A stretch of 64,000 nucleotides of DNA from Actinacidiphila sp. DG2A-62 (GCF_035825295.1 NZ_JAYMGI010000002.1:3353001-3417000), one strand, 5' to 3'. Positions 8,122 to 16,648 are shown, numbered from the stretch's first letter. The notes: generated by a model not told the origin, from the letters alone. Numbers and translations: made by a program.

Positions 8122-9303
8122 ATGGCCGAACCCTCCACCGCCGCACCGGACGTGCCCGCCAGCACCGCGACGCCGGACGCGCTCGTCATCGGCGCGGGCC
8201 CGGGCGGGCTGGCCGCGGCGGCGGAGCTGCGCCGGCGGGGGCTGCGCCCGCTGGTGCTGGAGCGCGCCGAACGCCTGGGCGCCTCCTGGCGCGGCCACTA
8301 CGACCGCCTGCACCTGCACACCACCCGCCGGCTGTCCGCGCTGCCGGGGCTGCCCATCCCCCGCGCGTACGGCCGCTGGGTGGGCCGCGACGACGTGGTG
8401 CGCTACCTGGAGCAGTACGCCGAGCACCACGACCTGGACGTGGCCACCGGCATAGAGGTGCGCAGGGTGGAGCGCGGCGGCGCCGGCTGGGAGCTGCCCG
8501 CGACCGGCGGCCGGGTGCTGACCTCGCCGGTGGTCGTGGTGGCGACCGGCCACAACCACACGCCGTACATCCCCGACTGGCCCGGGCGCGACGGCTTCTC
8601 CGGCGAGCTGCTGCACGCCTCGGCCTACCGCAACCCGGCGCCGTACACCGGGCGGGACGTGCTGGTCGTCGGCGTCGGCAACACCGGCGCCGAGATCGCG
8701 GTCGACCTGGCCGAGGGCGGCGCCGGCCGGGTGCGCCTGGCGGTGCGCACCGCGCCGCACATCCTGCGCCGCTCCACCGCGGGCTGGCCCGCGCAGGCCA
8801 GCGGCATCGTCTGCCGGCGGCTGCCGGTCGCCCTGGTGGACCGCATCGCGCCGTACGTGGAGCGCGCCGGCACCCCGGACCTGACGCGGTTCGGACTGCC
8901 GCGGCCCGACAGCGGGCTGTACTCGCGGGTGCGCGAGGGCGCGATCCCGGTGCAGGACGTGGGCCTGATCGACGCGGTGCGCTCGCGCCGGGTCGAACCG
9001 GTCGCCGCCGTCGAGCGGTTCGACGGCGACAAGGTCCACCTGGCCGACGGGACCGACGCCGGGCCCGAGGTCGTCATCGCCGCCACCGGCTACCGGCGCG
9101 GCCTGGAGCCGCTGGTCGGTCACCTGGGGGTGCTGGACGGCCGGGGCCGCCCGGTAGTGCACGGCCCTTACACCGACCCGGCCGCGCCCGGCCTGTACTT
9201 CACCGGCTTCACCAACCCCATCAGCGGCATGCTCCGCGAGATGGCGATCGACGCGCGGCGCATCGCCAGGGCGGTGGCCCGGCAGGCGGTGCGGAACGGG
9301 TAG
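8122..9303 (+). CDS. Flavin-containing monooxygenase-like FAD/NAD(P)-dependent oxidoreductase
   Basis: The 393-residue protein starts at ATG 8122 behind GGGAG 8 nt upstream; a longer in-frame extension to 7489 is not coding-like. Features in order are the FAD Rossmann motif VIGAGPGGLAAAAELRRRG at about 18-36, an FMO-like stretch FSGELLHASAYRNPAPY near 160-180, the second nucleotide-binding motif VVGVGNTGAEIAVDLAEGG for NADPH near 185-205, and a late IAATGYRRGLEP. It is expected to be a cytoplasmic enzyme oxidising a heteroatom or carbonyl substrate using FAD and NADPH, like class B flavin monooxygenases. At 393 residues it is shorter than Baeyer-Villiger enzymes and resembles small actinobacterial FMOs. 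The substrate is unknown. Confidence 0.85.
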   Translation: MAEPSTAAPDVPASTATPDALVIGAGPGGLAAAAELRRRGLRPLVLERAERLGASWRGHYDRLHLHTTRRLSALPGLPIPRAYGRWVGRDDVVRYLEQYAEHHDLDVATGIEVRRVERGGAGWELPATGGRVLTSPVVVVATGHNHTPYIPDWPGRDGFSGELLHASAYRNPAPYTGRDVLVVGVGNTGAEIAVDLAEGGAGRVRLAVRTAPHILRRSTAGWPAQASGIVCRRLPVALVDRIAPYVERAGTPDLTRFGLPRPDSGLYSRVREGAIPVQDVGLIDAVRSRRVEPVAAVERFDGDKVHLADGTDAGPEVVIAATGYRRGLEPLVGHLGVLDGRGRPVVHGPYTDPAAPGLYFTGFTNPISGMLREMAIDARRIARAVARQAVRNG

Positions 9304-9338
9304 CGGCACCCCGCGCCGGGCCGCGTCTTCCGCCGCCT

Positions 9339-9446
9339 CTTGGAGGCGACGCCGCCGCCTGGGGCTGCGTCACCGCATAAGGCGACGCCGCCGCATAAGG
9401 CGACGCCGCCGCCCAAGGACGCGCCACCGCCCAAGAACGCGGCGGC
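9339..9446. repeat. 18-bp minisatellite, about six units
   Basis: Two perfect units GCATAAGGCGACGCCGCC stand at 9375-9392 and 9393-9410. They are flanked by more degenerate 18-bp units at 9339-9356, 9357-9374, 9411-9428 and 9429-9446. It fills the gap between two convergent genes, ending 13 bp before the MFS stop codon. Because 18 is divisible by three, the array is open in several frames, but I do not think it is translated. Confidence 0.7.
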
Positions 9447-9459
9447 GTCCAACGTCGCG

Positions 9460-10875
9460 TCACGCCGCCGCCGGGACCGTCGGCGGGAGGGCCGGCGGGG
9501 CCGGGCGGGCCGCCGGGCGGTGCCGGATGACCAGCGACATCAGCGCCGCCACCGCGCACAGCGCGCCCGAGCAGTACCAGACCACGTCGTAGGAGCCGAG
9601 CGCGTCGCGGGCCACGCCGCCGAGGTACGCCACCAGCGCCGCGCCGATCTGGTGCGCGGCCAGCACCCAGCCGAAGACGATCGCGCTGTTCTCGCCGTAG
9701 TGCTCGCGGCACAGCGCGATCGTCGGCGGCACCGTGGCCACCCAGTCCAGGCCGTAGAAGACGATGAACAGCAGCATCGGCGGGTGGATCGTGTCGTCGA
9801 GCAGCATCGGCAGGAACATCAGCGACAGGCCGCGCAGCCCGTAGTAGATCGCCAGCAGCCGGCGCGGCGAGAGCCGGTCGGTGAACCAGCCCGAGGCGAC
9901 CGTGCCGGCGATGTCGAAGACGCCGATCACCGCGAGCAGCGAGGCGGCGGTGGTCACCGGCATGCCGTGGTCGTGCGCGGCGGGCACGAAGTGCGTCTTG
10001 ACCAGGCCGTTGGTGGAGGCGCCGCAGATCGCGAAGGTGCCGGCCAGCAGCCAGAAGGTGCCGGTGCGCGACGCGTCCGCCAGCGCCCGCAGCGCGCGCC
10101 CGGCCGCGCCGGTGACCGGCGGCGGCTTCGGCGTGAACCGCTCGGCGCCGTAGGGCGCGAGGCCGACGTCTGCGGGGTGGTCGCGCAGCAGGAACCACAC
10201 GAAGGGCGTGACCGCGAGCGCCGCGCAGGCCACCGTCAGCGCGGCCGGCCGCCAGCCGTGGTGCTCGGTGATCCAGGACAGCAGCGGCAGGAACACCAGC
10301 TGCCCGGCCGCGCCGCCCGCGGTGAGGATGCCGGTCACCAGGCCGCGGCGGGCGACGAACCAGCGGTTGCTGACGGTCGCGGCGAACGCCAGCGCCATCG
10401 AGCCGCTGCCCAGGCCCACCAGGACGCCCCAGCACAGCACCAGTTGCCAGCTCTGCGTCATCCGCACGGTCAGCGCGGAGCCCAGCGCGATCACCGCGAG
10501 CGCGCAGACGACCACCCGGCGGATGCCGAACCGGTCCATCAGCGCGGCGGCGAACGGCGCGGTCAGCCCGTACAGCGCCAGGTTGACCGACACCGCGAAG
10601 CCGATCATGCCGCGGGACCAGCCGAACTCGCCGTGCAGCGGGTCGATCAGCAGTCCCGGCAGCGAGGCGAAGGCCGCGGCGCCGATGATCGTCACGAAGG
10701 TGACCGCGGCGACCGCCCAGGCGCGGTGGACGCGCGGGCGGTGGACGCGCGGGCGGCGGACACCGGGCCGGGGCGCGGGGGCGGAGGCGGAGGCAGGGCC
10801 GCGCTCGGCGCCGCCGTCGCCGTCGCCGTCGCCGGAGGTCAGGGCGGGCTCGGGAACGGGAGAGGTCTGCGTCAC
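9460..10875 (-). CDS. MFS transporter (OxlT/monocarboxylate-like)
   Basis: A 471-residue transporter starting at GTG 10875 (VTQTSPVPEP); the upstream part of the open frame is antisense to the divergent regulator. After a Pro/Ala/Arg-rich cytoplasmic tail of about 50 residues come twelve predicted helices, with the MFS loop 2-3 signature ALMDRFGIRRV and a GWFTDRLSPRR loop in the second half. GxGxGSM and GGAAGQLVFLPLLSW motifs resemble the oxalate/formate antiporter and monocarboxylate porter groups. The substrate is unknown. It is divergent from the GlxA-type AraC regulator at 10946, which is likely to control it. Confidence 0.85.
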   Translation of the reverse strand: MTQTSPVPEPALTSGDGDGDGGAERGPASASAPAPRPGVRRPRVHRPRVHRAWAVAAVTFVTIIGAAAFASLPGLLIDPLHGEFGWSRGMIGFAVSVNLALYGLTAPFAAALMDRFGIRRVVVCALAVIALGSALTVRMTQSWQLVLCWGVLVGLGSGSMALAFAATVSNRWFVARRGLVTGILTAGGAAGQLVFLPLLSWITEHHGWRPAALTVACAALAVTPFVWFLLRDHPADVGLAPYGAERFTPKPPPVTGAAGRALRALADASRTGTFWLLAGTFAICGASTNGLVKTHFVPAAHDHGMPVTTAASLLAVIGVFDIAGTVASGWFTDRLSPRRLLAIYYGLRGLSLMFLPMLLDDTIHPPMLLFIVFYGLDWVATVPPTIALCREHYGENSAIVFGWVLAAHQIGAALVAYLGGVARDALGSYDVVWYCSGALCAVAALMSLVIRHRPAARPAPPALPPTVPAAA

Positions 10876-10910
10876 CCGATCAGTGTCGGAATCCGGTCGT
10901 GCCGGAACGA

Positions 10911-10926
10911 GTGGCCCGAGGGCCAC
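10911..10926. promoter_or_regulatory. Palindromic operator between divergent MFS and GlxA-type genes
   Basis: GTGGCCC (10911-10917) and GGGCCAC (10920-10926) form a perfect 7-bp inverted repeat separated by GA, framed by the outer pair CAGTGT (10881-10886) and ACACTG (10925-10930). It lies in the 70-bp gap between the two start codons. An AAGAAT box at 10934-10939 ends 6 nt before ATG 10946. Binding by the adjacent AraC-type protein is inferred. Confidence 0.45.
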
Positions 10927-10945
10927 ACTGTGGAAGAATCGGGCC

Positions 10946-12085
10946 ATGCCCGCGGACCTCGACGCCACGACAGCCGACGCCCCGACATCCGCCGCCGCGC
11001 CCCTCGGCGCCACCGCCGACGCCACCGCCGACGCCACCGCCGACGCCACCGCCGGCGCCACCGCCGGCGCTCCCGCCGACACCGGCGTCTTCCGGCACCC
11101 CGGCCGCCATCGCGTCGCGGTCTTCGCCCTCGACGGGGTCATGCCCTTCGAACTGGGCATCCCGCTGCGGATCTTCGGCCTGGCCCGCACGCCCGAGGAC
11201 GGCTCGCCGCTGTACGAGGTCGTCACCTGCGGGTTGCGGCCCGGCCCGGTGGACACCGACGCCGGCTTCCCGATCGTGGTCGAGCACGGCCCCGCCGCGC
11301 TGGCCGAGGCGGACACCGTGGTGGTCCCGGCGTCGCACGAGCTGGGCCCGGTGTACGAGGAGGGGCGGCTGACCGCCCCGCTGGCCGAGGCGATGGCGGC
11401 GGTACGGCCCGGCGCCCGCGTGGTGTCGATCTGCACCGGCTCCTACGTGCTGGCCGCCGCCGGACTCCTCGACGGGCGCCCGGCGACCACCCACTGGACC
11501 AGCGCCGAGCACTTCCAGCGGATCTTCCCCCGGGTCCGGGTCGACGCCGACGTGCTCTACGTGGACGACGGCGACGTGCTGACCTCCGCGGGCGTCGCCG
11601 CGGGCCTGGACCTGTGCCTGCACATCGTGCGGCGGGACTTCGGCTCCGCGGTCGCCGCCGAGGTGGCGCGCCGCACCGTCGTACCGCCCCACCGCGAGGG
11701 CGGCCAGGCGCAGTACGTGCGCAGGCCGCTGCCCGCGCCGCGGCTGGCCGGCACCGAGCGGGCCAGGGCGTGGGCGCTGGAACGGCTCGCCGAGCCGCTG
11801 TCGCTGCGGCAGCTGGCCGAGCGGGAGTCGATGAGCGTGCGCACCTTCACCCGCCGCTTCCGGGAGGAGGTCGGGATGAGCCCGGGCCAGTGGCTGACCC
11901 AGCAGCGCGTGGAGCAGGCGAGGCATCTGCTGGAGTCGACGGGCCTCGGCGTGGACGCCGTGGCCCGCCAGTGCGGGTTCGGCACCGCCGCGTCCATGCG
12001 GCAGCACCTCCAGGCGGCGCTGGGGGTGTCCCCGAGCGCGTACCGCAGGACCTTCAGGGCGGCGCCGACGCAGCCGGTCGGCTGA
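10946..12085 (+). CDS. GlxA family AraC-type regulator (DJ-1/PfpI domain plus HTH)
   Basis: 379 residues starting at ATG 10946, probably leaderless. An Ala/Thr/Asp-rich low-complexity N-terminus of about 50 residues contains four copies of the tetrapeptide ADAT, encoded by 12-bp tandem repeats. Then comes a DJ-1/PfpI amidotransferase-like domain (about 53-220) with the nucleophile-elbow-like VVSICTGSYVLAAAG, and a C-terminal AraC double HTH (about 270-375): LAERESMSVRTFTRRFREEV and VDAVARQCGFGTAASMRQHL. Such regulators sense small metabolites and activate neighbouring catabolic or transport genes. Divergence from an MFS gene with a shared palindrome suggests it controls uptake or export of its effector. 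Confidence 0.9.
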   Translation: MPADLDATTADAPTSAAAPLGATADATADATADATAGATAGAPADTGVFRHPGRHRVAVFALDGVMPFELGIPLRIFGLARTPEDGSPLYEVVTCGLRPGPVDTDAGFPIVVEHGPAALAEADTVVVPASHELGPVYEEGRLTAPLAEAMAAVRPGARVVSICTGSYVLAAAGLLDGRPATTHWTSAEHFQRIFPRVRVDADVLYVDDGDVLTSAGVAAGLDLCLHIVRRDFGSAVAAEVARRTVVPPHREGGQAQYVRRPLPAPRLAGTERARAWALERLAEPLSLRQLAERESMSVRTFTRRFREEVGMSPGQWLTQQRVEQARHLLESTGLGVDAVARQCGFGTAASMRQHLQAALGVSPSAYRRTFRAAPTQPVG

Positions 12086-12141
12086 GGCCGGCGGGCGTTC
12101 CGCTCCCGGCGCGGGCGCGGCCTGACCGGCCCGCGGGGCGC

Positions 12142-12549
12142 TCAGCTCAGGACCGCGCCGCGGTCCACCTCGCACCAGATCTGCTTGCCGCCGGCCTCGG
12201 GGCGCCAGCCCCAGCGGTCGGCGAGGCCGTCGACGAGTTCCAGGCCGCGGCCGCCGGTCTCGTCGCGCTCGGCGTGGCGCGGCGCCGGCGGCGCCTGGCT
12301 GCGGTCGGCGACCTCGACCCGTACCGGCTCGGCGGGCGCCGTCGGGAACAGCATCCGCAGCACGGCCGGACATCCGGTGTGCACGACGGCGTTGGTGACC
12401 AGCTCCGAGATCAGCAGGATCAGCGTCTCCGCGACCGGCTCGTCGGCCCCTATCCCGGAACCCGCGAGCCGCGACCTCGCCCAGCGGCGCGCCCGCCCCA
12501 CCTCGGCGGGGTCGACACCGACCTCCAGCTGCACCTGAAGCACCTGCAC
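12142..12549 (-). CDS. Anti-sigma factor kinase-like ATP-binding protein (RsbW/SpoIIAB type)
   Basis: A 135-residue GHKL ATPase. The N-box LLISELVTNAVVHTG is near 45-60, the ADRS motif near 80 replaces the usual DxGxG, and the G2-like GGRGLELVDGLADRWG is near 98-113. Streptomyces encode many such stand-alone HATPase_c_2 proteins that phosphorylate STAS anti-anti-sigma partners or bind sigma factors. The start is GTG 12549. The STAS gene at 13014-13391 lies upstream on the same strand but is separated by 464 bp, so a shared transcript is uncertain. A partner relationship with that STAS protein is plausible but inferred. Confidence 0.85.
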   Translation of the reverse strand: MQVLQVQLEVGVDPAEVGRARRWARSRLAGSGIGADEPVAETLILLISELVTNAVVHTGCPAVLRMLFPTAPAEPVRVEVADRSQAPPAPRHAERDETGGRGLELVDGLADRWGWRPEAGGKQIWCEVDRGAVLS

Positions 12550-13013
12550 TGCTCACACCATCCGAACCGGCGGAAACGACGCCTCACGCCTGCTCAAGAT
12601 CACCGTGCGTGACCTCGACGCCACCCAGCATGATTGACCGACAGTCACCCCAACAAGCGCTTCGGGCATATTCCAACGCGACCGGGGGGTCATGCTGCAT
12701 ACTGTGCCGCCGATGCCGCGAGGGGTCCGCGCAGGCTCAGCGCCGCCCCGGCGGGACCGGGCGGCGACTGTGGACTCCCCTGAACGCGACGGCACCCGAT
12801 GGAGCGTACCCGAGGTCGATCCCGACTCCACCGCGTCACAAGTCACGCATCGGACACAACACCGTGCGGACGCTCTGTGACCGGCGTCACGTATGCGGGG
12901 CCGCCGGAGGCCGGCCAAGGGCCGGTGGGGGGCCGGTCGGGGGCCGTCGCGGGCCCGTCACCGGCACGTCACAGGCCCGCCGAAGGTCCGCCGCGGCCCG
13001 CCGGGACGCCGGC
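12550..13013. other. 464-bp spacer with one weak small ORF
   Basis: The spacer between the ATPase and STAS genes holds one candidate + strand ORF, ATG 12713 to TGA 12880 (55 codons), preceded by a CATACT -10-like box at 12698-12703. Its third-position GC is only moderate and it matches no family I know, so I do not call it a gene. The 130 bp after it are GGCCGG-rich with no clear element. The ATPase promoter must also lie here. Confidence 0.3.
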
Positions 13014-13391
13014 TCAGGCGGACAGCGGGCGCGCCTGGTCGTCCACCGCGGCGTCCAGGTCGGGGAAGACCTCGAACAGGCGTCGTACGCCGAGGGCGGC
13101 GAGCACGCGGTTGACGTGCGCGTCGCCCACGGCCCCCGGGCTGCCGCCCTCGGGTAGCACGATCCGCAGCCGCCCGGCGCACGAGCGCATGAGCCGGCGC
13201 GCGCCGATGAGCACGCCCACGCCGCTGGAGTCGCAGAACCGCACCCCGGCGAGGTCCAGCACCACGCTGCGCTGCCCGTCCGCCACCGCCTCGTGCACCT
13301 TCTGCCGGACCGCGGGGGACGAGATGAGGTCCATCTCGCCGGCGACGGTGACCACCGCCCACCCGTCCCGCTCGGCCTGGGTCACCTGCAC
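13014..13391 (-). CDS. STAS-domain anti-sigma factor antagonist
   Basis: 125 residues, GTG start at 13391 behind GAGG. Single STAS domain: GWAVVTVAGEMDLISSPAVR at the start, VVLDLAGVRFCDSSGVGV at about 43-60 with the DSSG phosphorylation serines 55/56, then the ALGVRRLFEVFPDLDAAV C-terminal helix. Family members (SpoIIAA, RsbV, BldG) bind the anti-sigma kinase when unphosphorylated and free the sigma factor. The RsbW-like ATPase at 12142 and the ECF sigma factor at 13638 are neighbours, suggesting a local partner-switch cluster. It is not clearly BldG itself. Confidence 0.9.
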   Translation of the reverse strand: MQVTQAERDGWAVVTVAGEMDLISSPAVRQKVHEAVADGQRSVVLDLAGVRFCDSSGVGVLIGARRLMRSCAGRLRIVLPEGGSPGAVGDAHVNRVLAALGVRRLFEVFPDLDAAVDDQARPLSA

Positions 13392-13511
13392 GGGTTCCCA
13401 CCTCGCCTCGCCGTCGACGTCTCCTCGGTCATCCCTACGACCCTAAGCCCGAATCCGGTCGGAACCGCGCGCGGAACCGATCACACCCGGATAACGGAGC
13501 GCCGAAAACGG

Positions 13512-13526
13512 TCACACTCGGTGTGA
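13512..13526. promoter_or_regulatory. Palindrome upstream of the ECF sigma gene
   Basis: TCACAC-TCG-GTGTGA is a perfect 6-bp inverted repeat about 110 bp upstream of the sigma factor start and 120 bp from the divergent STAS start. A TAGGGT -10-like box for the STAS gene lies near 13440-13445 on the minus strand. No regulator is assigned. Confidence 0.35.
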
Positions 13527-13637
13527 GGTTGGTGCAAAGGGGCGTACGCCACGGCGCACGGCCGGTACCTTCGGGTCTGCACGCGGGAGAAAGATGGAGA
13601 CGGAACGAGGCGGGGGACGAAGCGAGGGGGGCGACCC

Positions 13638-14225
13638 ATGGCGACACCCGCACCGCCGCGCTGGGACCGCAAGATGCAGCAGCGGCTGGCGCGCGGCGAG
13701 GAGGCCGCGCTCGCCGAGCTGTACGACCGCTACGCCTCCCTGGTGCACAGCCTCGCGCACCGCGTGATGGAGGACGACGAGGCGGCCGACCTGATCACCC
13801 GCGAGGTGTTCGGCTATGTCTGGGAGAACCCGGACGCGTACGACCCCAGGGACGGCTCGCTGCGGTCGTGGATCGCCTCGCTGACGCAGCGCCACGCGGT
13901 CTCCCAGCTGCGGCAGTACGAGAACCGCGGCCGCTCCACCCCGGCGGAGGTGGAGGAGCGGGTGCGCGAGGCCAACACCGCGGCCCGCGCCGACTTCATC
14001 GTCACGTCCATGCCGACGCCGCTGCGCGCCGCCCTCGAACTCGCCTACCGCGAGCGGCTCGACTACCGCGCTGCGGCGGCGGGCCTCGGCGTCAGCGAGG
14101 ACGAGGCGCGGCGCAGGCTGCGGCTCGGCCTGCAACTTCTGTCCACCGCGATGGAGCCGGGCGGCGGCCCGGACCAGGGACTCGGCCGGCCCGGCGGACG
14201 CCCCGACCCGAGAGGCCCGCGATGA
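13638..14225 (+). CDS. ECF-type RNA polymerase sigma factor
   Basis: 195 residues from ATG 13638 with a clear AGGGGGG ribosome-binding site. Region 2 is seen at about 25-85 (AELYDRYASLVHSLAHRVM, then DEAADLITREVFGYVWENP). Region 4 is a shorter helix-turn-helix at about 130-165 (ERLDYRAAAAGLGVSEDEAR). There is no region 1 or 3. The Gly/Pro-rich tail is typical of read-through to the stop. The stop overlaps the start of the next gene (ATGA at 14222), which encodes a zinc-finger anti-sigma-like protein, the classic sigma/anti-sigma coupling. The regulon is unknown. Confidence 0.9.
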   Translation: MATPAPPRWDRKMQQRLARGEEAALAELYDRYASLVHSLAHRVMEDDEAADLITREVFGYVWENPDAYDPRDGSLRSWIASLTQRHAVSQLRQYENRGRSTPAEVEERVREANTAARADFIVTSMPTPLRAALELAYRERLDYRAAAAGLGVSEDEARRRLRLGLQLLSTAMEPGGGPDQGLGRPGGRPDPRGPR

Positions 14226-15646
14226 GCGGACCGGCCTACCACGACGGAGGCGGCGGCCACACCCCCGGCGAGGGCGGCGACGTGCCCCGCGTGCCGTACC
14301 AGCGCACCGACGCGGGCGGCACGGGCGACGGCGGATCCGACGCGGACAACGCGGGCGACCGTGGCTGCGACGCGGGCGCGGACGGCACGGGGGACGGCGG
14401 ATCCGACGCGGGCGGCGCGCCGGGCGGCGGGGGCGACGACGAGATGCGCCCGCGCGGGGACTTCGACCACCCGACGCTGAAGTCGCTGCTCGGCGCCTGG
14501 GCGCTGTCCGCGTGCTCGCGCGAGGAGGCGCTGGCCGTCGAGGTGCACCTCACCGACTGCGCGGCCTGCGCCGACGAGGCGCTGCGGCTGCGCGACGCGG
14601 TGCGGCTGCTGCACCAGGAGGAGTCGCTGGACCTCGACCCGCTGCTGCGCGCCCGGGTGCTGGAGGGCTGCCTGGGCCGGCGTCCCGCGCGCATCCCGAC
14701 GCCCGAGTGGGCCGGCCCGTACGGCGCGGAGGCGGCGCGGCTCGACGCCCTGCTGCGCGACCTCGGCGACGGCTACTGGGAGGCCCCGGTGGACCTGCGC
14801 TGGTTCGACGGCGCGCCGGCCACCCGCCGGTTCACCGTCGGCCAGGTCATCGCGCACCTGTCCGCCGTGGACGGCCTGGTGACCAGGTCGCTGGGCCTGG
14901 CGGGCTCCGGCGGCGCGGGCGGCTCCCGCGACGAGGGCGGCTCGGGCGGAGCGAGTGGTTCCGGGGCCCCCGAGGGCCGCGGACCGCTGCGCCGGGCGCG
15001 GCAGGACGTCGAGCTGCCGCTCGACCCCTGGCAGCGCACCGAGGCGCACTGGTCGGCGCGCCGACATCTGCCCGGCGCGACGCTGCGCTCGCAGTGGCGC
15101 GAGCAGAGCCTGACGCTGATGCGCACGGTCTCCTTCGCCGGCCGCGGCGCGGCCGAGCTCCCGGTGGACTACGGCGCCTTCACGCTGCCGTTGCAGGACG
15201 CCTTCCTGGACCGGGCGTTCGAGTGCTGGATACACGCCGGCGACATCGCCGAGGCGGTGGACTACCCGTACGATCCCCCGCCGCCGCACGCCCTGCACGG
15301 CATGGTCGACCTGGCCGCGCGCCTGCTGCCCGGTGTGCTGGCCGAGCGCCGCAGAACCGGCCTGGCCGAGTCGCCCGCGCGGCTGCTGCCCGCCGGCCGG
15401 GCGGGGCGCTCGCTGCGGCTGGAGATCGAGGGCGCCGGCGGCGGCGACTGGTACCTGCCGCTGGACTCCCCGGGCGCCACCGCCTCGCCGGACGAGATGG
15501 TCGCCCACGTGGCGATGGACAGCGTGGAGTTCTGTCAGCTCGCCGCGGGCCACGTGGAGCCCGAGCGGGCCGCGGCGGGCCGGCTCGGCGACCGTACGGC
15601 GGTGCGGGACGTGCTCTACGCGGCGGCGTCGCTGTCCCGGCTGTAG
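14222..15646 (+). CDS. Zinc-finger anti-sigma-like protein fused to a maleylpyruvate-isomerase-type (MDMPI) domain
   Basis: 474 residues, start ATG 14222 overlapping the sigma stop. After a Gly/Asp-rich 75-residue tail comes a zf-HC2/ZAS-type helix bundle with HLTDCAACADEA (H-x3-C-x2-C, about 108-119). A DinB/MDMPI N-terminal domain (about 165-300, with RRFTVGQVIAHLSAVDGLV) and an MDMPI C-terminal domain (WIHAGDIAEAVDYPYDP, about 335-470) follow. ZAS domains bind ECF sigma factors and can lose zinc on thiol oxidation. MDMPI-family domains use mycothiol, so a redox- or mycothiol-responsive switch for the upstream sigma factor is plausible but inferred. There is no transmembrane segment, so it should be soluble. 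Confidence 0.85.
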   Translation: MSGPAYHDGGGGHTPGEGGDVPRVPYQRTDAGGTGDGGSDADNAGDRGCDAGADGTGDGGSDAGGAPGGGGDDEMRPRGDFDHPTLKSLLGAWALSACSREEALAVEVHLTDCAACADEALRLRDAVRLLHQEESLDLDPLLRARVLEGCLGRRPARIPTPEWAGPYGAEAARLDALLRDLGDGYWEAPVDLRWFDGAPATRRFTVGQVIAHLSAVDGLVTRSLGLAGSGGAGGSRDEGGSGGASGSGAPEGRGPLRRARQDVELPLDPWQRTEAHWSARRHLPGATLRSQWREQSLTLMRTVSFAGRGAAELPVDYGAFTLPLQDAFLDRAFECWIHAGDIAEAVDYPYDPPPPHALHGMVDLAARLLPGVLAERRRTGLAESPARLLPAGRAGRSLRLEIEGAGGGDWYLPLDSPGATASPDEMVAHVAMDSVEFCQLAAGHVEPERAAAGRLGDRTAVRDVLYAAASLSRL

Positions 15647-15748
15647 CGCCCCGGGCCCGGCTGTAGCGCCCGGGCCCGGCAGGGCGCCCGGGCCTGGCCG
15701 AGCGAAAGGACCGGGCCGGGTGAAAGGAGCGGGCGGGGCGCCCGGGGC
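15647..15748. terminator. GC-rich inverted repeats between convergent genes
   Basis: The end of the MDMPI gene, CGGCTGTAGCGCC, is duplicated just after its stop near 15656-15668. Several GCCCGGGC palindromes follow, including one pairing with GGCGCCCGGGGC before the purU stop. It probably works as a bidirectional terminator, though there is no T-run. Confidence 0.4.
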
Positions 15749-16648
15749 TCAGGCGAAGACGACCGTGCGGCGGCCGTTGAGCAGCACGCGGTGCTCGCAG
15801 TGCCACTTCACCGCGCGCGCGAGCGCCTGGCACTCCACGTCGCGGCCGATCGCCACCAGCTGCTCGGGCGTGACCTCGTGGCCGACCCGCTCGACCTCCT
15901 GCTCGATGATCGGGCCCTCGTCGAGGTCGGCGGTGACGTAGTGCGCGGTCGCGCCGATCAGCTTCACGCCCCGGGCGTGCGCCTGGTGGTACGGCTTGGC
16001 GCCCTTGAAGCTCGGCAGGAAGGAGTGGTGGATGTTGATGATCCGCCCGGACAGCTTCGCGCACAGGTCGTCGGAGAGCACCTGCATGTAGCGCGCGAGG
16101 ACGACCAGCTCGACGCCCTCCTTCTCCACCAGAGCCAGCAGCTCCGCCTCGGCGTCGGCCTTGGTCTCGCGGGTGACCGGGATGTGGTGGAACGGCACCC
16201 CGTAGGAGCCGGCCAGCGCCCGGAAGTCCTCGTGGTTGGAGACGACCGCGGCGATCTCCACCGGCAGCGCGCCGATGCCCGCCCGGAACAGCAGGTCGTT
16301 CAGGCAGTGCCCGAACTTGCTGACCATGAGCACGATCCGCATGCGCTCCTCGGACGGGTGGATCGTCCAGTCCATCCGGTACGCGCCCGCGACGGCGGCG
16401 AAGCTCGCGCGCAGCTTGTCGACGGTCACCCCGGCGTCGGCGGAGAAGTGGACGCGCATGAAGAACAGGCCGGTGTCCTGGTCGCCGAACTGCCGGCTGT
16501 CGACGATGTTGCACCCGGTCATGAAGAGGTAGCTGGAGACCGCGTGCACGATCCCCTGCTTGTCCGGGCAGGACAGCGTGAGGACGTACTGCGGCGGCTC
16601 CTGCGCCGGAGGCGGCCCGGCGGGCGTCCGGCTCTGCTGTGCGTTCAC
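15749..16648 (-). CDS. purU: Formyltetrahydrofolate deformylase
   Basis: 299 residues from GTG 16648 (VNAQQSRTP). An N-terminal ACT domain (about 20-95, YVLTLSCPDKQGIVHAVSSY) precedes a formyltransferase-fold catalytic domain (about 100-299). The folate-binding and catalytic signature is complete: IVLMVSKFGHCLNDLLFR, the NIHHSFLPSFKGAKPYHQA block with the catalytic Asn-His, and ATAHYVTADLDEGPIIEQ with the catalytic Asp. It hydrolyses 10-formyl-THF to formate and THF, balancing the one-carbon pool. Length matches PurU. It sits upstream-to-downstream with the SCO4402-like gene on the same strand, 92 bp apart. Confidence 0.95.
   Translation of the reverse strand: MNAQQSRTPAGPPPAQEPPQYVLTLSCPDKQGIVHAVSSYLFMTGCNIVDSRQFGDQDTGLFFMRVHFSADAGVTVDKLRASFAAVAGAYRMDWTIHPSEERMRIVLMVSKFGHCLNDLLFRAGIGALPVEIAAVVSNHEDFRALAGSYGVPFHHIPVTRETKADAEAELLALVEKEGVELVVLARYMQVLSDDLCAKLSGRIINIHHSFLPSFKGAKPYHQAHARGVKLIGATAHYVTADLDEGPIIEQEVERVGHEVTPEQLVAIGRDVECQALARAVKWHCEHRVLLNGRRTVVFA

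Noticed and set aside
11011..11075. 12-bp tandem repeats as a possible mobile or CRISPR-like array
   Set aside because: They encode the ADAT low-complexity N-terminus of the GlxA-type regulator, with no spacers.
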